Positions 1 to 7,816 are shown, counted from the stretch's first letter. The stretch is 25,000 nucleotides of DNA from Symbiodinium natans (GCA_905221605.1 CAJNDS010000086.1:25001-50000), one strand, 5' to 3'. A program made the numbers and translations. Notes: generated from the sequence alone by a model not told the origin.

Positions 1-177
1 TACTTGACGGCTCGTACGTGGTTGTGATAAGGGTTGCAAGTACCTTAATGAGGGACATAAACACAGCTCACCTGCTTGCATCCCTACTTGCAAGTACCGC
101 AACCCTGACTCTTCCAGAAACTTTCGGATTGTGGGGCTGTGGCTTTACAAGCCCCAAAACCTTCACTCTATGTGAAG
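1..177. other. unique left-edge spacer
   Basis: Array-free sequence. An 11-bp direct repeat TTGCAAGTACC occurs at 34-44 and 88-98. A perfect 10-bp hairpin (157-166 with 172-181, 5-nt loop) sits exactly where the first heptamer array starts. No convincing coding frame. Confidence 0.5.
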
Positions 178-230
178 GTTTAGGGTTTAGGGTTCTGGGT
201 TTTGGGTAGCTTAGGGTATAGGGGCTTTAG
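178..230 (+). repeat. degenerate TTTAGGG array
   Basis: Two good TTTAGGG units followed by variants (TTCTGGG, TTTTGGG, TATAGGG). It lies directly downstream, in minus-strand sense, of the exon candidate at 245-339. Confidence 0.8.
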
Positions 231-244
231 GGCAGCCTGCTTAC

Positions 245-339
245 CAAAACCCGGCGGAACTTCGGCGACTCGCGCGAGCTCGCCCCGCGCGAGCTTGCGC
301 CTCGCGGTCTTTGGCCTTGAGCTCGAAAAGGTCCGGCGC
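245..339 (-). CDS. candidate internal exon, 95 nt, product unknown
   Basis: Minus-strand island with both splice borders. Upstream is a pyrimidine-rich acceptor (TTGCTTGTTTCTTCCAG) and downstream a consensus donor GTAAGC (positions 244-239). The open frame begins APDLFELKAKDREAQ and continues Arg/Ala-rich; the in-frame TAA at 243-241 lies inside the proposed intron. Codons are strongly G/C-ending. The plus strand is also open but has no comparable splice signals. Family not recognised; the composition suggests a charged helix or a disordered segment. Confidence 0.45.
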
Positions 340-361
340 CTGGAAGAAACAAGCAACCAGG

Positions 362-436
362 AGGGTTTAGGGTTTAGGGTTTGGGATTTGGGGTTTGGGG
401 TTTAGGGTCTAGGGTCTAGGGCCTAGGGTTTAGGGG
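362..436 (+). repeat. TTTAGGG array with TTTGGGG and TCTAGGG variants
   Basis: Perfect units at the left edge grade into TTTGGGG and GTCTAGG variants. On the minus strand it forms the CCCTAAA-rich end of the intron before the exon at 245-339. Confidence 0.9.
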
Positions 437-718
437 CTATCAGGCCTCAGAATCCCGATAATCAATCCTTCAAAGGGCCTTTTAAAGGGGTTTATAGGGT
501 ATAATGGCCCTTCCTGGAAGGTCTCGGGATATACTGTGGAACACTTATCTGTGCATAGAGAATGGTACTTGACCGAAAGCAAGATAAATCTGTCAACAAG
601 CAGAGAGAAAGAAAGACAGAGAGAAAGAGAATGAGAGATCATGTAGGGACATATGGGGTGAAATAAAGATAGAAGCTTTGGACCTTTGCGCAAGAACCCT
701 TGAGTTTTCGAAATCCTA
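437..718. other. unique spacer with imperfect inverted repeat
   Basis: Imperfect inverted repeat between about 451-482 and 505-534 (ATCCCGATAATCAATCC against GGAAGGTCTCGGGATAT), a candidate short element. It is followed by a purine-rich GAGA/GAAAG stretch at 600-640. The minus-strand open frame across it has poor composition, so I do not call a gene. Confidence 0.4.
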
Positions 719-948
719 ACCCCAAACGCTGAACCCTAAACCCTAAACCCTAAACTCTAAACCCGAAATAAACCCTACCTAACCACATCCCCCTAACAAG
801 AAAACCCTAAACCACCTCTAAGACCCTAAAAAAACCTACTCCCAAACCCTAGGGCCCCCTTAAAACCCCTAAACCCTAAACCCTACACCCTAAAACCCTA
901 AACCCTAAACCCTAAACCCTAAACCCTAAACCCTAAACACCTCTAAGA
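719..948 (-). repeat. CCCTAAA array with degenerate centre
   Basis: Clean CCCTAAA units at 735-762 and about 880-935 around a diverged middle with AACCCTACCT and ACCACCTCTAAG. Left partner of the island at 950-1021. Confidence 0.9.
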
Positions 949-949
949 C

Positions 950-1021
950 CCTAAGGCTGACTCCCGGACACCTCGCAACTCAGGGTCCGGCCACCTGTGG
1001 ATGGTAGACGTAGACCAGGAT
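950..1021 (-). CDS. candidate exon, 72 nt, strand uncertain
   Basis: Island capped by CCCTAAA on the left and TTTAGGG on the right. A minus reading runs from an acceptor GACGTGGCAG to a donor G|GTCTTAG and is open (STIHRWPDPELRGVRESAL). The plus strand is also open across the island (GHLWMVDVDQDLPRRQ). Neither resembles a family I know. The position between outward-facing arrays is the main reason for listing it. Confidence 0.22.
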
Positions 1022-1039
1022 CTGCCACGTCGCCAGAGG

Positions 1040-1215
1040 GGGTTTAGGGTTTAGGGTTTAGGGTTTAGGGTTTAGGGTTTAGGGTTTAGGGTTTGGGGTT
1101 TGGGGTTTAGGGTTTAGGGTTTAGGGTTTAGGGTTCAGGGTTGGGGTTTAGGGTTTCGGGTTTAGGGTTGGGGTTTGGGGCTTAGGTTGAGGGTCTGGGG
1201 GTTTCGGGTTCAGGG
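1040..1215 (+). repeat. TTTAGGG array
   Basis: About nine perfect heptamers, then drift to TTTGGGG, TTCAGGG and TTGAGGG and finally to GTCTGGG. Confidence 0.92.
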
Positions 1216-1382
1216 GTGAGGGTGTTAATAGGGCCAGCCAGGAATCGTAAAAGGTACCGACCCCCGTCGTTGAATATGAGGGCCGGCATTCTACAGACAT
1301 TGAACCCTGAACCTTCAGCTGCCACTAAACCCTCTACATGAAGGAAGATCCCCCTAGATCATCGCAGGATTCTCCACGCCCA

Positions 1383-1436
1383 CAAACCCTAAACTCTAAC
1401 CCCTGAATCCTAAACCCTAATCCTTAAATCCTGAAC
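1383..1436 (-). repeat. degenerate CCCTAAA array
   Basis: Mixed CCCTAAA, CTCTAAC, CCCTGAAT and CCTTAAAT units. The preceding 1216-1382 is unique sequence with no feature I can support. Confidence 0.75.
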
Positions 1437-1548
1437 CCACGCCGTGCAACTTCAGGAATGTTCCTTAAGGCCTTGAGTTCTCAAAGCAAGGCCACTAGAT
1501 GCCTTGACCTGAACACCACAAGGCCGATATCGGTTGAGGGTTTGGGAC

Positions 1549-1655
1549 CTGAAGCTTATTTCCGAATGGGCTAAGGGAAGGAGTTGTTTGGGGAAGAGTT
1601 GAAGTAGCCTGCTGGCAGAGTTCTTTAGGGTTCGAGGGGACTCTCGTTCCAGCAC
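1549..1655 (-). CDS. candidate exon, 107 nt, product unknown
   Basis: Minus strand. The acceptor CGACCTCTTCTTAG is strongly pyrimidine-rich and the exon starts at 1655. The frame reads VLERESPRTLKNSASRLLQL and remains open to a CAG|GTCCCA donor at 1549. The open frame carries on through the proposed intron, so the 3' border is not proved. A second acceptor (TTGTGGTGTTCAG, before 1491) could start another exon. Leu-rich and amphipathic; no family recognised. Confidence 0.35.
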
Positions 1656-1682
1656 CTAAGAAGAGGTCGAAACCACGAAAGA

Positions 1683-1823
1683 GGTTTGGGTTTAGGGTTT
1701 AGGGTTGAGGGTTGAGGGTTTAGGGTTTAGGGTGTAGGGTTTAGGGTTTAGGGCTTAGGGTTTCGGGCTTCGTGCTTAGAGTTTAGGGTTTAGGGTTTAG
1801 GATGTAGGGATGAGGGTTTAGGG
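1683..1823 (+). repeat. TTTAGGG array, interrupted
   Basis: Heptamers with TTGAGGG, TGTAGGG and TTCGGGC variants; the right end is strongly diverged. The spacer 1824-1966 that follows holds two pyrimidine-CAG motifs on the plus strand (CCTCCTCTGCAG, TTGTTTCCCGGCAG) but no exon I would defend. Confidence 0.85.
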
Positions 1824-1970
1824 CTACCAAATAAGACCCCTTGCATAAACGGATTCTGGTACCTCCTCTGCAGCCCTGACTCGCGCTTTTTGCCGGCTTC
1901 TTGTTTCCCGGCAGCCAAATCAGGTTCAGGGCTTTGCAGGTGGGTTTCAGGACTCTGGGGCTGAAGGTTT

Positions 1971-2075
1971 AGGGGGGGTTTAGGGTTTAGGGTTTAGGGT
2001 TTCGGGTTTAGGGTTTAGGGTTTAGGGTTTAGGGTTTAGGGTTTAGGGTTTAGGGTTTAGGGTTTAGGGTTTCGG
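1971..2075 (+). repeat. TTTAGGG array, about 14 units
   Basis: Nearly perfect array preceded by GGGGGGTTTAGGG; one TTTCGGG variant. Confidence 0.95.
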
Positions 2076-2112
2076 TACTGGCCCACAATGCACGTGTGGG
2101 GAGTATCGCTAG

Positions 2113-2304
2113 GTGCTGGGATGTCCTATTGTCATGCCGGTGGATTGCCCGACTGCCGGCACGACAGAGGGTGGCCCGATTCCTGTGTACAAGTGTCACC
2201 CTTACGCAGACCGCCTTCGGCCTTTCATTCCCCCAAAAAGCTTATGGCCAGGGCTCTATACTCAAGCAAGAGGGGGAACTAGCAAGTTATGCAAAAGCAC
2301 GTGA
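2113..2304 (+). CDS. open island, possible exon, strand uncertain
   Basis: A roughly 230-bp array-free island open in all three plus frames and in one minus frame. The plus frame after CGCTAG (from 2113) reads GCPIVMPVDCPTAGTTEGGP and later PVYKCHPYADRLRPFIPPKS, with plausible composition. The minus frame is open for about 60 codons. It is flanked by TTTAGGG on the left and CCCTAAA on the right, the reverse of the common layout. No family recognised. Confidence 0.22.
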   Translation: MLGCPIVMPVDCPTAGTTEGGPIPVYKCHPYADRLRPFIPPKSLWPGLYTQARGGTSKLCKST

Positions 2305-2342
2305 CCCTAAATTAAATGGCTAAAACCCTCAACCCACCAAAC

Positions 2343-2441
2343 CTACAGGCATCCCAGCCCATACGGCCAATGGCTACCAGCACACAGCCAGGCGCCACCG
2401 GCCATAGGCCAGCTGTGGCCAGGGCTCGAACGCGGGACAGG
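2343..2441 (-). CDS. candidate exon, 99 nt, product unknown
   Basis: Minus strand. The acceptor ATGCTATTCTTGCAG precedes the exon and the donor is TGTAG|GTTTGG. The frame is open throughout: LSRVRALATAGLWPVAPG followed by CVLVAIGRMGWDAC, mostly G/C-ending codons, with a hydrophobic central strand. One other minus frame is open but Trp/Gly-rich and less protein-like. No family recognised. Confidence 0.4.
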   Translation of the reverse strand, partial: PVPRSSPGHSWPMAGGAWLCAGSHWPYGLGCL

Positions 2442-2604
2442 CTGCAAGAATAGCATGACTAGAGCCCTAAGCCTAGAGACTCCTAAACTCAAGGGACTAA
2501 AGGAGGGTCCTTTAGGTCTACAGGGACTATATACGGTAGATTTAAGGGTGATTTGGGGGAATAACATTAATTAAGGGTCCCTTCTGGGGGTCCCTCCTGA
2601 TATC
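2442..2604. other. unique spacer
   Basis: AT-richer sequence with AGGGACTAAAGGAGGGTCC and AAGGGTCCCTTCTGGGGGTCC, similar in style to the inverted-repeat elements elsewhere in the window, but no clear pair of arms. Confidence 0.3.
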
Positions 2605-2718
2605 CCTAAATAAACCCATCCCAAGCCCTAAGCCCTGAATAACCGCTAGCCCTAAACCTCATACCCTAAAGCCTAAACCCTAAACCCTAAACCCTAGACC
2701 CTAAACCCTAAACCCTAG
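2605..2718 (-). repeat. CCCTAAA array
   Basis: Degenerate left half (CCCAAGCCCTAAGCCCTGAAT) then about seven clean heptamers. Unique spacer 2719-2835 follows with no supported feature. Confidence 0.9.
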
Positions 2719-2835
2719 GGTGCTTAGGAAGTCTACAGTTCATGCTTTAAGCTTAGGAACTTAGTTTGACCCGCCGCCTGACAGGTTTTTTGGCGCTTGG
2801 AAAGTTTAAGTTTATTACTGCTGTGGTGGTTATGA

Positions 2836-3080
<245 letters not shown>

Positions 3081-3224
3081 TGTTTAAGAACCCCCTTCAA
3101 AAAAGATAGCTCTTTGGGTTCTCAGCTGAGGTTGACAGGAAAAGTTACCGCCAGACTGCCGAGGCTCTGCATTCTGGGTTTCAGGTAGCATGAGCCCTAA
3201 ATCGCTATTCTTGCAGCATCTCAC

Positions 3225-3300
3225 CCTGAGCGAGTTGAGCGCTCAAAGCTTCCACGAAATTGATGGCCGCCTGTCTGGTGGACCACGACAAGGCATTCAC
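3225..3300 (-). CDS. candidate exon, 76 nt, strand uncertain
   Basis: Minus reading: acceptor ACCCGTGTGCAG, frame VNALSWSTRQAAINFVEALS ending AQLAQ, donor CAGG|GTGAGA. Both borders are good and the peptide is helix-like. A competing plus reading starts after a good acceptor (CGCTATTCTTGCAG, exon from 3217) and is open as LTLSELSAQSFHEIDGRLSG. I prefer minus because both splice sites are present. Confidence 0.35.
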
Positions 3301-3339
3301 CTGCACACGGGTCCCACAGATCACCCTCAACCGTGCGGC

Positions 3340-3421
3340 CCTAAACCCTAAGCCCCTAAGCCCTAAGCCCCTAAGCCCCTAAGCCCTAAACCCAAGCATG
3401 GGGATCTAGGGCTTAGGGTTT
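3340..3421. repeat. CCCTAAA/CCCTAAG array followed by short inverted G-strand piece
   Basis: CCCTAAACCCTAAGCCCCTAAG units (3340-3393), then TAGGGCTTAGGG in the opposite sense at about 3407-3421. The spacer 3422-3611 holds no supported gene. Confidence 0.85.
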
Positions 3422-3611
3422 CGTCTCTGTGCTGGGTCCCTGGGCGTTTCGAAGCCAAAGGCCTTTGGATTTCTTTTGGAAACCCTAGCCAGGTTGGCCC
3501 ATTCAACTCTACAAAGGGCTTCCAAGACAAGACGTTCTTGGGTTAGGGCTTTGAGTTGTTGTTTGCTTCAATCCTCCTACACAAGGGAAAACGCAAAACG
3601 TCTCAAGATCA

Positions 3612-3799
3612 TTTAGGGTTTAGGGTTTAGGGTTTAGGGTTTAGGGTTTAGGGTTTAGGGTTTTTAGGGTTTAGGGTTTAGGGTTTAGGGTTTAGGGTTT
3701 AGGGTTTAGGGTTTAGGGTTTAGGGTTTAGGGTTTAGGGTTTAGGGTTTAGGGTTTAGGGTTTAGGGTTTAGGGTTTAGGGTTTAGGGTTTAGGGTTTA
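3612..3799 (+). repeat. long TTTAGGG array, about 26 units
   Basis: Almost perfect; one unit carries two extra T residues at about 3661. Confidence 0.97.
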
Positions 3800-3883
3800 C
3801 ACAGCACAACCCTAAACCCAAAAAAGACGGTAGAGCTGCCGGGTCCACCTTCCCAGACCCCTAAAAGTGGAGCCCTCAAATAC

Positions 3884-3950
3884 GGTTTAGGGTTTAGGGT
3901 TTGGGGTTCAGGATTAAGTGTTTGGGGTTTAGGGCTAAGGGTTTAGGGTA
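3884..3950 (+). repeat. degenerate TTTAGGG array
   Basis: Mixed TTTAGGG, TTTGGGG and TTCAGG units. The spacer 3800-3883 before it holds one CCCTAAACCC fragment. Confidence 0.8.
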
Positions 3951-4028
3951 CAGTACCCCATGCTACTATTGGGTCACTTTCAGGAACCCTTAAGGAGGTC
4001 TACTTTTGGATCCTCCCAGGGGTCCCAC

Positions 4029-4083
4029 CTTGTGCTTAAGGATGAGTACTGCCACCACAGCAGGAAACAGCTGCTGGACTTTC
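4029..4083 (-). CDS. candidate short exon, 55 nt, strand uncertain
   Basis: Minus reading between GTGGCCAAG| and AAG|GTGGGA gives KVQQLFPAVVAVLILKHK, a strongly hydrophobic segment that could be membrane-spanning. The plus strand is also open (LVLKDEYCHHSRKQLLDFPW) but lacks a good acceptor. The minus acceptor has a poor pyrimidine tract, so the borders are weak. Confidence 0.25.
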
Positions 4084-4100
4084 CTTGGCCACGCATTGGG

Positions 4101-4193
4101 GTTTTAGGGTTTGGGGTTTTGGGATTTAGGGTTTAGGGTTTAGGGTTTAGGGTTTAGGGTTTAGGGTTTAGGGTTTAGGTTTAGGGTTTAGGC
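4101..4193 (+). repeat. TTTAGGG array
   Basis: About eleven units with one TTTAGG deletion. The spacer 4194-4308 that follows has TTATTACAAGG and AAGGGTCCCTTATTTT motifs like the short inverted-repeat elements, but no arms I can pair. Confidence 0.92.
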
Positions 4194-4365
4194 ATTACGA
4201 TATTAGGAGTACCTTGTTAGGGCTCCTTATTACAAGGAAGTCCTACTATTTGGGTGTTTGGAAGGGTCCCTTATTTTCGTAAACCCCACATGGAAGGCTG
4301 CCAAAAACTCAGGGTTGAGGGTTTAAGGGTTTTGGGGGTTTTGGGTTCAGGTTATCAAGGACTAA

Positions 4366-4409
4366 TCCCTAAACCCTAAACCCTACACCCTAAACTCTAA
4401 ACCCTAAAC
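4366..4409 (-). repeat. CCCTAAA array
   Basis: Six units including CCCTACA and CTCTAAA. Its last unit supplies the GTTTAGGG donor of the exon at 4410-4506 when read on the minus strand. Confidence 0.9.
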
Positions 4410-4506
4410 AGCAACTGAGGATCTTCGCGGCAGGCACCAGCGGCGAGCCAGAGTTCTGGTTGATTGCCCGGCTGGCCGCGGACTTCAGGCCATACACCAG
4501 GATCAC
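4410..4506 (-). CDS. candidate exon, 97 nt, product unknown
   Basis: Minus strand. Acceptor GATGAGCTGCCCAG; donor TTGCT|GTTTAGGG made by the heptamer array itself. The frame reads VILVYGLKSAASRAINQNSG then SPLVPAAKILSC, about 85% G/C-ending codons, with an in-frame TGA just upstream of the acceptor. Two plus frames and one further minus frame are also open but are less biased. No family recognised. Confidence 0.45.
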
Positions 4507-4522
4507 CTGGGCAGCTCATCAG

Positions 4523-4634
4523 GATTTAGGGTTTAGGGTTTAGGGTTTAGGGTTTAGGGCTTAGGGTTTAGGGTTTAGGGTTTAGGGTTTAGGGTTTACG
4601 GTTTAGGGTTTAGGGTTTAGGGTTTAGGGTTAGG
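4523..4634 (+). repeat. TTTAGGG array, about 16 units
   Basis: Near-perfect, with one GCTTAGGG and one TTTACGG unit. Partner of the C-strand array at 4366-4409 around a 97-nt island. Confidence 0.95.
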
Positions 4635-4676
4635 GCTTTGCATGTTGAGGATCACCTCGGTAGTGCTTCAGCTGGT

Positions 4677-4770
4677 AGGGGATCCGAAATACGGGCCCTT
4701 ACTTTTGGGTCCCCTGTTATATAGCCCTTATATACACGATACATAATAGGGGCACATACTTCGGATCCCT
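4677..4770. mobile_element. 94-bp inverted-repeat element (MITE or introner-like)
   Basis: Left arm AGGGGATCCGAAATACGGGC (from 4677) pairs with the right arm ending at 4770; the core GGATCCGAA...GCCC matches in 16 of 19 positions. The AT-rich centre contains TATATAGCCCTTATATACACG. The inner GGGCCCTTACTTTTGGGTCC resembles the element at 18470. No ORF. Confidence 0.6.
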
Positions 4771-4790
4771 TCAAATCCCTTTCAGCAAGG

Positions 4791-4898
4791 GGTTTAGGCT
4801 TTAGGCTTTAGGATTTAGGGTTTAGGGTTTAGGGTTTAGGGTTTAGGGTTTAGGGTTTAGGGTTTAGGGTTTAGGGTTTAGGGTTTAGGGTTTAGGGT
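4791..4898 (+). repeat. TTTAGGG array, about 14 units
   Basis: GCTTTAG variants at the left edge, then clean heptamers. Confidence 0.95.
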
Positions 4899-4978
4899 CC
4901 ATGGTTCCAAGGTTTAGGGTTTGAGGTCTATGGAGCTGACCATGTGGGCGTTGTGTCTCTGTCTGGGTCCCATTTAGG

Positions 4979-5047
4979 GTAAACCCTAAACCCTAAACCC
5001 TAAACCCTAAACCCCTGAACCCTAAACCCCTGAACCCTAAACCCTTA
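4979..5047 (-). repeat. CCCTAAA array
   Basis: Four clean units, then alternating CCCCTGAA and CCCTAAA. On the minus strand its end gives the donor G|GTTAAGGG for the exon at 5050-5143. Confidence 0.92.
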
Positions 5048-5049
5048 AC

Positions 5050-5143
5050 CTTCTCGGAGCCAGGAGAAGGTGACGGTCCGGTATCCCACATCTACGGCCC
5101 GAGCCCAATCGAAACCTTCGTTCAGAACACGGATCCCTTCGTG
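5050..5143 (-). CDS. candidate exon, 94 nt, product unknown
   Basis: Minus strand. Acceptor AGGCCCCCCTTACAG, donor GAGAAG|GTTAAG. The frame is open: HEGIRVLNEGFDWARAVDVG then YRTVTFSWLRE. It looks like a mixed alpha/beta fragment with aromatic strands. The plus strand also offers an open frame that ends in TAA (GDGPVSHIYGPSPIETF) but lacks matching splice sites. No family recognised. Confidence 0.45.
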
Positions 5144-5212
5144 CTGTAAGGGGGGCCTTTCCGATCATTCCGAACCTAAAGGGCACAAGGTCGAATGGAT
5201 TGGGAATGCGGG

Positions 5213-5317
5213 TTAAGGGTTTAGGGTTTAGGGCTTAGGGTTTAGGGTTTAGGGTTTAAGGGTTTAGGGTTTAGGGTTTAGGGCTTAGGGTTTGGGGATT
5301 AGGGATTGGGGTGCAGG
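5213..5317 (+). repeat. TTTAGGG array, right end degenerate
   Basis: Heptamers with GCTTAGG and TTTAAGGG variants, ending in GATTAGGGATTGGGG. Confidence 0.9.
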
Positions 5318-5329
5318 GTTTGGGTCGAC

Positions 5330-5411
5330 GGCGTTTTGCGCTTCGGACTGCCACTTGGCGTCCCAAACCTGAACCATGGGGAACCCGAAGCAAGGTTGGA
5401 CCCTTGAAGCC
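5330..5411 (-). CDS. candidate exon, 82 nt, frame uncertain
   Basis: Minus strand. Acceptor AACTTTTTTTCGGAG with a long T tract; possible donor GTCGAC at 5329. All three minus frames are open, e.g. GFKGPTLLRVPHGSGLGRQV. A second acceptor (CCATGGTTCAG) would start a shorter exon at 5368 reading VWDAKWQSEAQNAVD. The strand is better supported than the frame. Confidence 0.3.
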
Positions 5412-5435
5412 CTCCGAAAAAAAGTTCCTAAGCAG

Positions 5436-5550
5436 GGGTTTAGGGTTTAGGGTTTAGGGTCTAGGGTTTGGGGTTTAGGGCTCCTAAACATGCTTACACC
5501 CGGAAAAGAATAAGCTCTAAACCCTAAACCCTAAACCCTAAACCCGAAAC
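5436..5550. repeat. TTTAGGG run and facing CCCTAAA run
   Basis: G-strand units at 5436-5480, a 36-bp gap, then CCCTAAA units at 5517-5550. The two runs face each other and could pair as a hairpin. Confidence 0.9.
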
Positions 5551-5633
5551 CCCCTAATCCTTCTCAACATCTTCTCCGCTGCAGCAACTTTGGTTCGAGC
5601 CGCGTGCCGCTCCTGGGAGGAGAGCGCCTCATG
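5551..5633 (-). CDS. candidate exon, 83 nt, helical segment
   Basis: Minus strand. Acceptor CCCTCTGTGGCGTCAG directly after a CCCTAAA unit; donor G|GTTTCGGG inside the next heptamer array. The frame HEALSSQERHAARTKVAAAE KMLRRIRG is Ala/Arg/Glu-rich and fits a long helix or coiled coil. Purine-first codons favour this strand over the competing plus frame, which begins after GCTGCAG at 5585. Confidence 0.45.
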
Positions 5634-5646
5634 CTGACGCCACAGA

Positions 5647-5712
5647 GGGTTTAGGGTTTAGGGTTTAGGGTTTAGGGTTTAGGTTTTCGGGTTTAGGGTT
5701 TAGGGTTTAGAG
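5647..5712 (+). repeat. TTTAGGG array
   Basis: About nine units with one TTTTCGG unit; degenerates rightward into 5713-5800. Confidence 0.92.
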
Positions 5713-5801
5713 TTTCGAGTTTGGGACACAAGGGCAAAGGTTCAGGGTTTAAAGTGTTTGAGGGTTTATTTCAGGGTTTGGGTTATTGAAGGTTTAACTT
5801 A

Positions 5802-6042
5802 AAGGGGTGTGGTGGGGGTGTGGGGTGTGGTGGGGGTGGTAGGGGTGTGGTGGGGGTGGTGGGGGTGTGGGGGTGTGGGGGGTGTGGGGGTGGTGTGGGG
5901 GTGGTGTGGGGGTGGTGTGGGGGTGGTGTGGGGGTGGTGTGGGGGTGGTGTCGGGGTGGTGTGGGGGTGGTGTGGGGGTGGTGTGGGGGTGGTGTGGTGT
6001 GGGGGTGGTGTGGTGTGGGGGTGGTGTGGTGTGGGGGTGTGG
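5802..6042 (+). repeat. GTGTGGGGGTG minisatellite, about 240 bp
   Basis: Tandem 11-mer GTGTGGGGGTG with 16-mer variants (GTGTGGTGTGGGGGTG) at the right end and shorter, noisier units at the left. Almost no C on this strand, so G-quadruplex potential is high. Long open frames on both strands here are low-complexity artefacts. Confidence 0.95.
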
Positions 6043-6236
6043 ATGTGTTTGGTTGGCCAGATTTGGCCGAAAACATGCTTGGATTTCCTGGTGCTCCATT
6101 CTGGCTATGTGTTTAGTACAGAACCGAATTTTGCACTATTACAGGGAGGGGGGGCCACCAAAGGTTTAAGGATGTAGGGGTTTAGGGTGGCTTGGTTTGC
6201 TGCCAGTTCGTATAACATACCCGCCTCGGAATGCCC
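6043..6236. other. unique spacer after minisatellite
   Basis: Contains the palindromic GGCCAGATTTGGCC and a G8 run at about 6147. A minus frame reading MEHQEIQACFRPNLANQ enters the minisatellite; I do not call it a gene. Confidence 0.35.
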
Positions 6237-6825
6237 AAACCCTAACTAAGCCCGAAAACCCTAAACCCGAAAACAAACCCACACCCAAACCCTAAACCCT
6301 AAGCCCCACAGCCCCAAAGCCCCAAACCCAACAATCTAAACCCAAAATCCTAGACCCTAAACCCTAAACCCTAGACCCTACCCAAACCCCAAACCCCAAA
6401 CCCTAAACCCGAAACCCCAAACCCTAACCCTAAACCCCACCTAGACCCTCAACCCTAAACCCTGAAACCCGAACCCTAAACCCTAAACCCTAAACCCTAA
6501 ACCCTAAACCCTAAACCCTAAACCCTAAACCCTAAACCCTAAACCCTAATACCCTAAACCCTAAACCCTAAACCCTAAACCCTAAACCCTAAACCCTAAA
6601 CCCTAAACCCTAAACCCTAAACCCTAAACCCTAAACCCTAAACCCTAAACCCAAACCCTAAACCCTAAACCCTAAACCCTGAACCCTGAACCCTGAACCC
6701 TGAACCCTGAAACCCAAACCCTAAACCCTAAACCCTGAAACCCGAACCCTGAACCCTAAACCCTAAACCCTAAACCCTGAAACCCTGAAACCCAAACCCT
6801 AAACCCTGAACCCTAAACCCTAAAC
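6237..6825 (-). repeat. longest CCCTAAA array, about 590 bp
   Basis: Degenerate first 240 bp (CCCGAAA, CCCAAAC, CCCTAGA), about 180 bp of near-perfect units at 6478-6655, then blocks of CCCTGAA. The order suggests a young homogeneous core with diverged flanks. Confidence 0.95.
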
Positions 6826-6931
6826 CCGACACCGCCGAAGCGCGAGCGCTCGCGCCAGCGCGGCGGCTGCGTGCTCCGCGGCAGCTCCCGGGCCCTTGCT
6901 CAGGGTAGTTACGTGGTCCCTTGGTATGGGC
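6826..6931 (-). CDS. candidate exon, Ala-rich, about 106 nt
   Basis: Minus strand. Acceptor CTCTTTACCCTTTTAG, donor TGTCGG|GTTTAGGG. The frame is open: PIPRDHVTTLSKGPGAAAEH then AAAALARALALRRC. The first 40 nt resemble the repeated sequence at 10321 and 18470 (CCCATA...AAGGGACCA.GTAAC), so the true start may be later, after ACCCTGAG. One other minus frame and one plus frame are open. Confidence 0.35.
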
Positions 6932-6948
6932 CTAAAAGGGTAAAGAGT

Positions 6949-7050
6949 TAGGGTTTAGGGTTTAGGGTTTAGGGTTTAGGCGTTTAGGGATGTTTAGGGT
7001 TTAGGGTTTGGCGTTTAGGGATGTTTAGGGTTTAGGGTTTAGGGTTTAGG
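6949..7050 (+). repeat. TTTAGGG array with duplicated 27-bp sub-unit
   Basis: The block CGTTTAGGGATGTTTAGGG occurs twice in tandem, at about 6979-6997 and 7012-7030, within ordinary heptamers. Confidence 0.9.
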
Positions 7051-7089
7051 GATAGGGCTCTATAGGAAGGATGCCCCACAGAACGTTAC

Positions 7090-7134
7090 AGGTTGTTCCA
7101 AATCAACCCCAGCCTTATTCACGGCCAGGGTCGG
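7090..7134 (-). CDS. candidate exon with strong acceptor
   Basis: Minus strand. The acceptor ACATTCTTCCTTCGTTTCCTGCAG (7135 upward) has one of the best pyrimidine tracts in the window. The frame reads PTLAVNKAGVDLEQP to a GTAACG donor; without that donor it continues VTFCGASFL to TAG at 7060. The other two minus frames hit stops at once. Product unknown. Confidence 0.32.
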
Positions 7135-7176
7135 CTGCAGGAAACGAAGGAAGAATGTCCTTGCTTCCGGTTTTGG

Positions 7177-7345
7177 TGTTTAGGGTTTAGGGTTTAGGGT
7201 TTAGGGTTTAGGGTTTAGGGTTTAGGGTTTAGGGTTTAGGGTTTAGGGTTTAGGGTTTAGGGTTTAGGGTTTAGGGTTTAGGGTTTAGGGTTTAGGGTTT
7301 AGGGTTCTTAGGGCTTTAGGGCTTTTAGGGGTTTGGGGTTTAGGG
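7177..7345 (+). repeat. long TTTAGGG array, about 20 units
   Basis: Near-perfect from 7177 to 7305, then TTCTTAGGG, GCTTTAGGG and TTTTAGGG variants; weak remnants continue to about 7395. Confidence 0.96.
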
Positions 7346-7436
7346 CTTGGGGTTTATTTCTTTCAAGGGTTCAGGGTTGAGGGTGTAGGGCTTTGGGTTC
7401 CGGGAAAATTTTTGGATAGAGGTAGTGCTCTACTAC

Positions 7437-7534
7437 GTCGCTACTGCTTGTTTGGCGAAAGGATTTCGGGAATAGTGAAGCATGCGGAAAACGATGCCGT
7501 CAACTATCAAGATGATGACCCCGCTTTTGGTACC
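7437..7534 (-). CDS. candidate exon, 98 nt, strand uncertain
   Basis: Minus reading: acceptor CCCTTACATTTAG, frame GTKSGVIILIVDGIVFRMLH then YSRNPFAKQAVA, donor GTAGTA. The plus strand is also open from 7412 to 7594 (RYCLFGERISGIVKHAENDA) with a consensus donor GTAAGG at 7541. Evidence is nearly balanced. The downstream plus sequence CTTTTGGTACCCTAAATGT resembles the 24.5-kb element. Confidence 0.28.
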
Positions 7535-7592
7535 CTAAATGTAAGGGGTCGCCTTCTTGTGGTAACCCAAGAAGGGGGTAATAAAGGGGCCT

Positions 7593-7672
7593 GAAGAATT
7601 AGATTAAGGTTTGGCGGGTTATTGTAGTATAATTACAAGGGGATCCTAAGGGACTATTCTTGCTAATTCTTC
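7593..7672. mobile_element. 80-bp inverted-repeat element, weak
   Basis: Perfect 10-bp arms GAAGAATTAG (7593-7602) and CTAATTCTTC (7663-7672) around an AT-rich centre. Short arms, so it could be chance. Confidence 0.35.
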
Positions 7673-7816
7673 CGACCTGTACCTGTAGAGGGCTTATCCA
7701 TTCGGGGTATGGGGTGGGGGGGGGGGGGGTGGGCGTCCGGTATGATTTACTAAGGGATAGCAGTCGTATGATGGACTCAGACACTTTCTTGGCTTGGGGT
7801 TTCGGGTTCAGGGACT
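7673..7816. other. unique spacer with G run
   Basis: Holds a G-rich homopolymer region at about 7707-7730 (GGGGTGGGG followed by 13 or more G). No coding support. Confidence 0.5.

Noticed and set aside
2395-2480. tRNA or tRNA-derived SINE on the minus strand
   Set aside because: GCGTTCGAGCC resembles a B box, but the T stem is imperfect, no good A box lies at the right distance, and no cloverleaf can be drawn.
5783-6177. Open frames of 97-122 codons over the G-rich minisatellite
   Set aside because: Low-complexity translations (HTTPTPPPH or WGWCGGGVG) in all frames; a product of the repeat.
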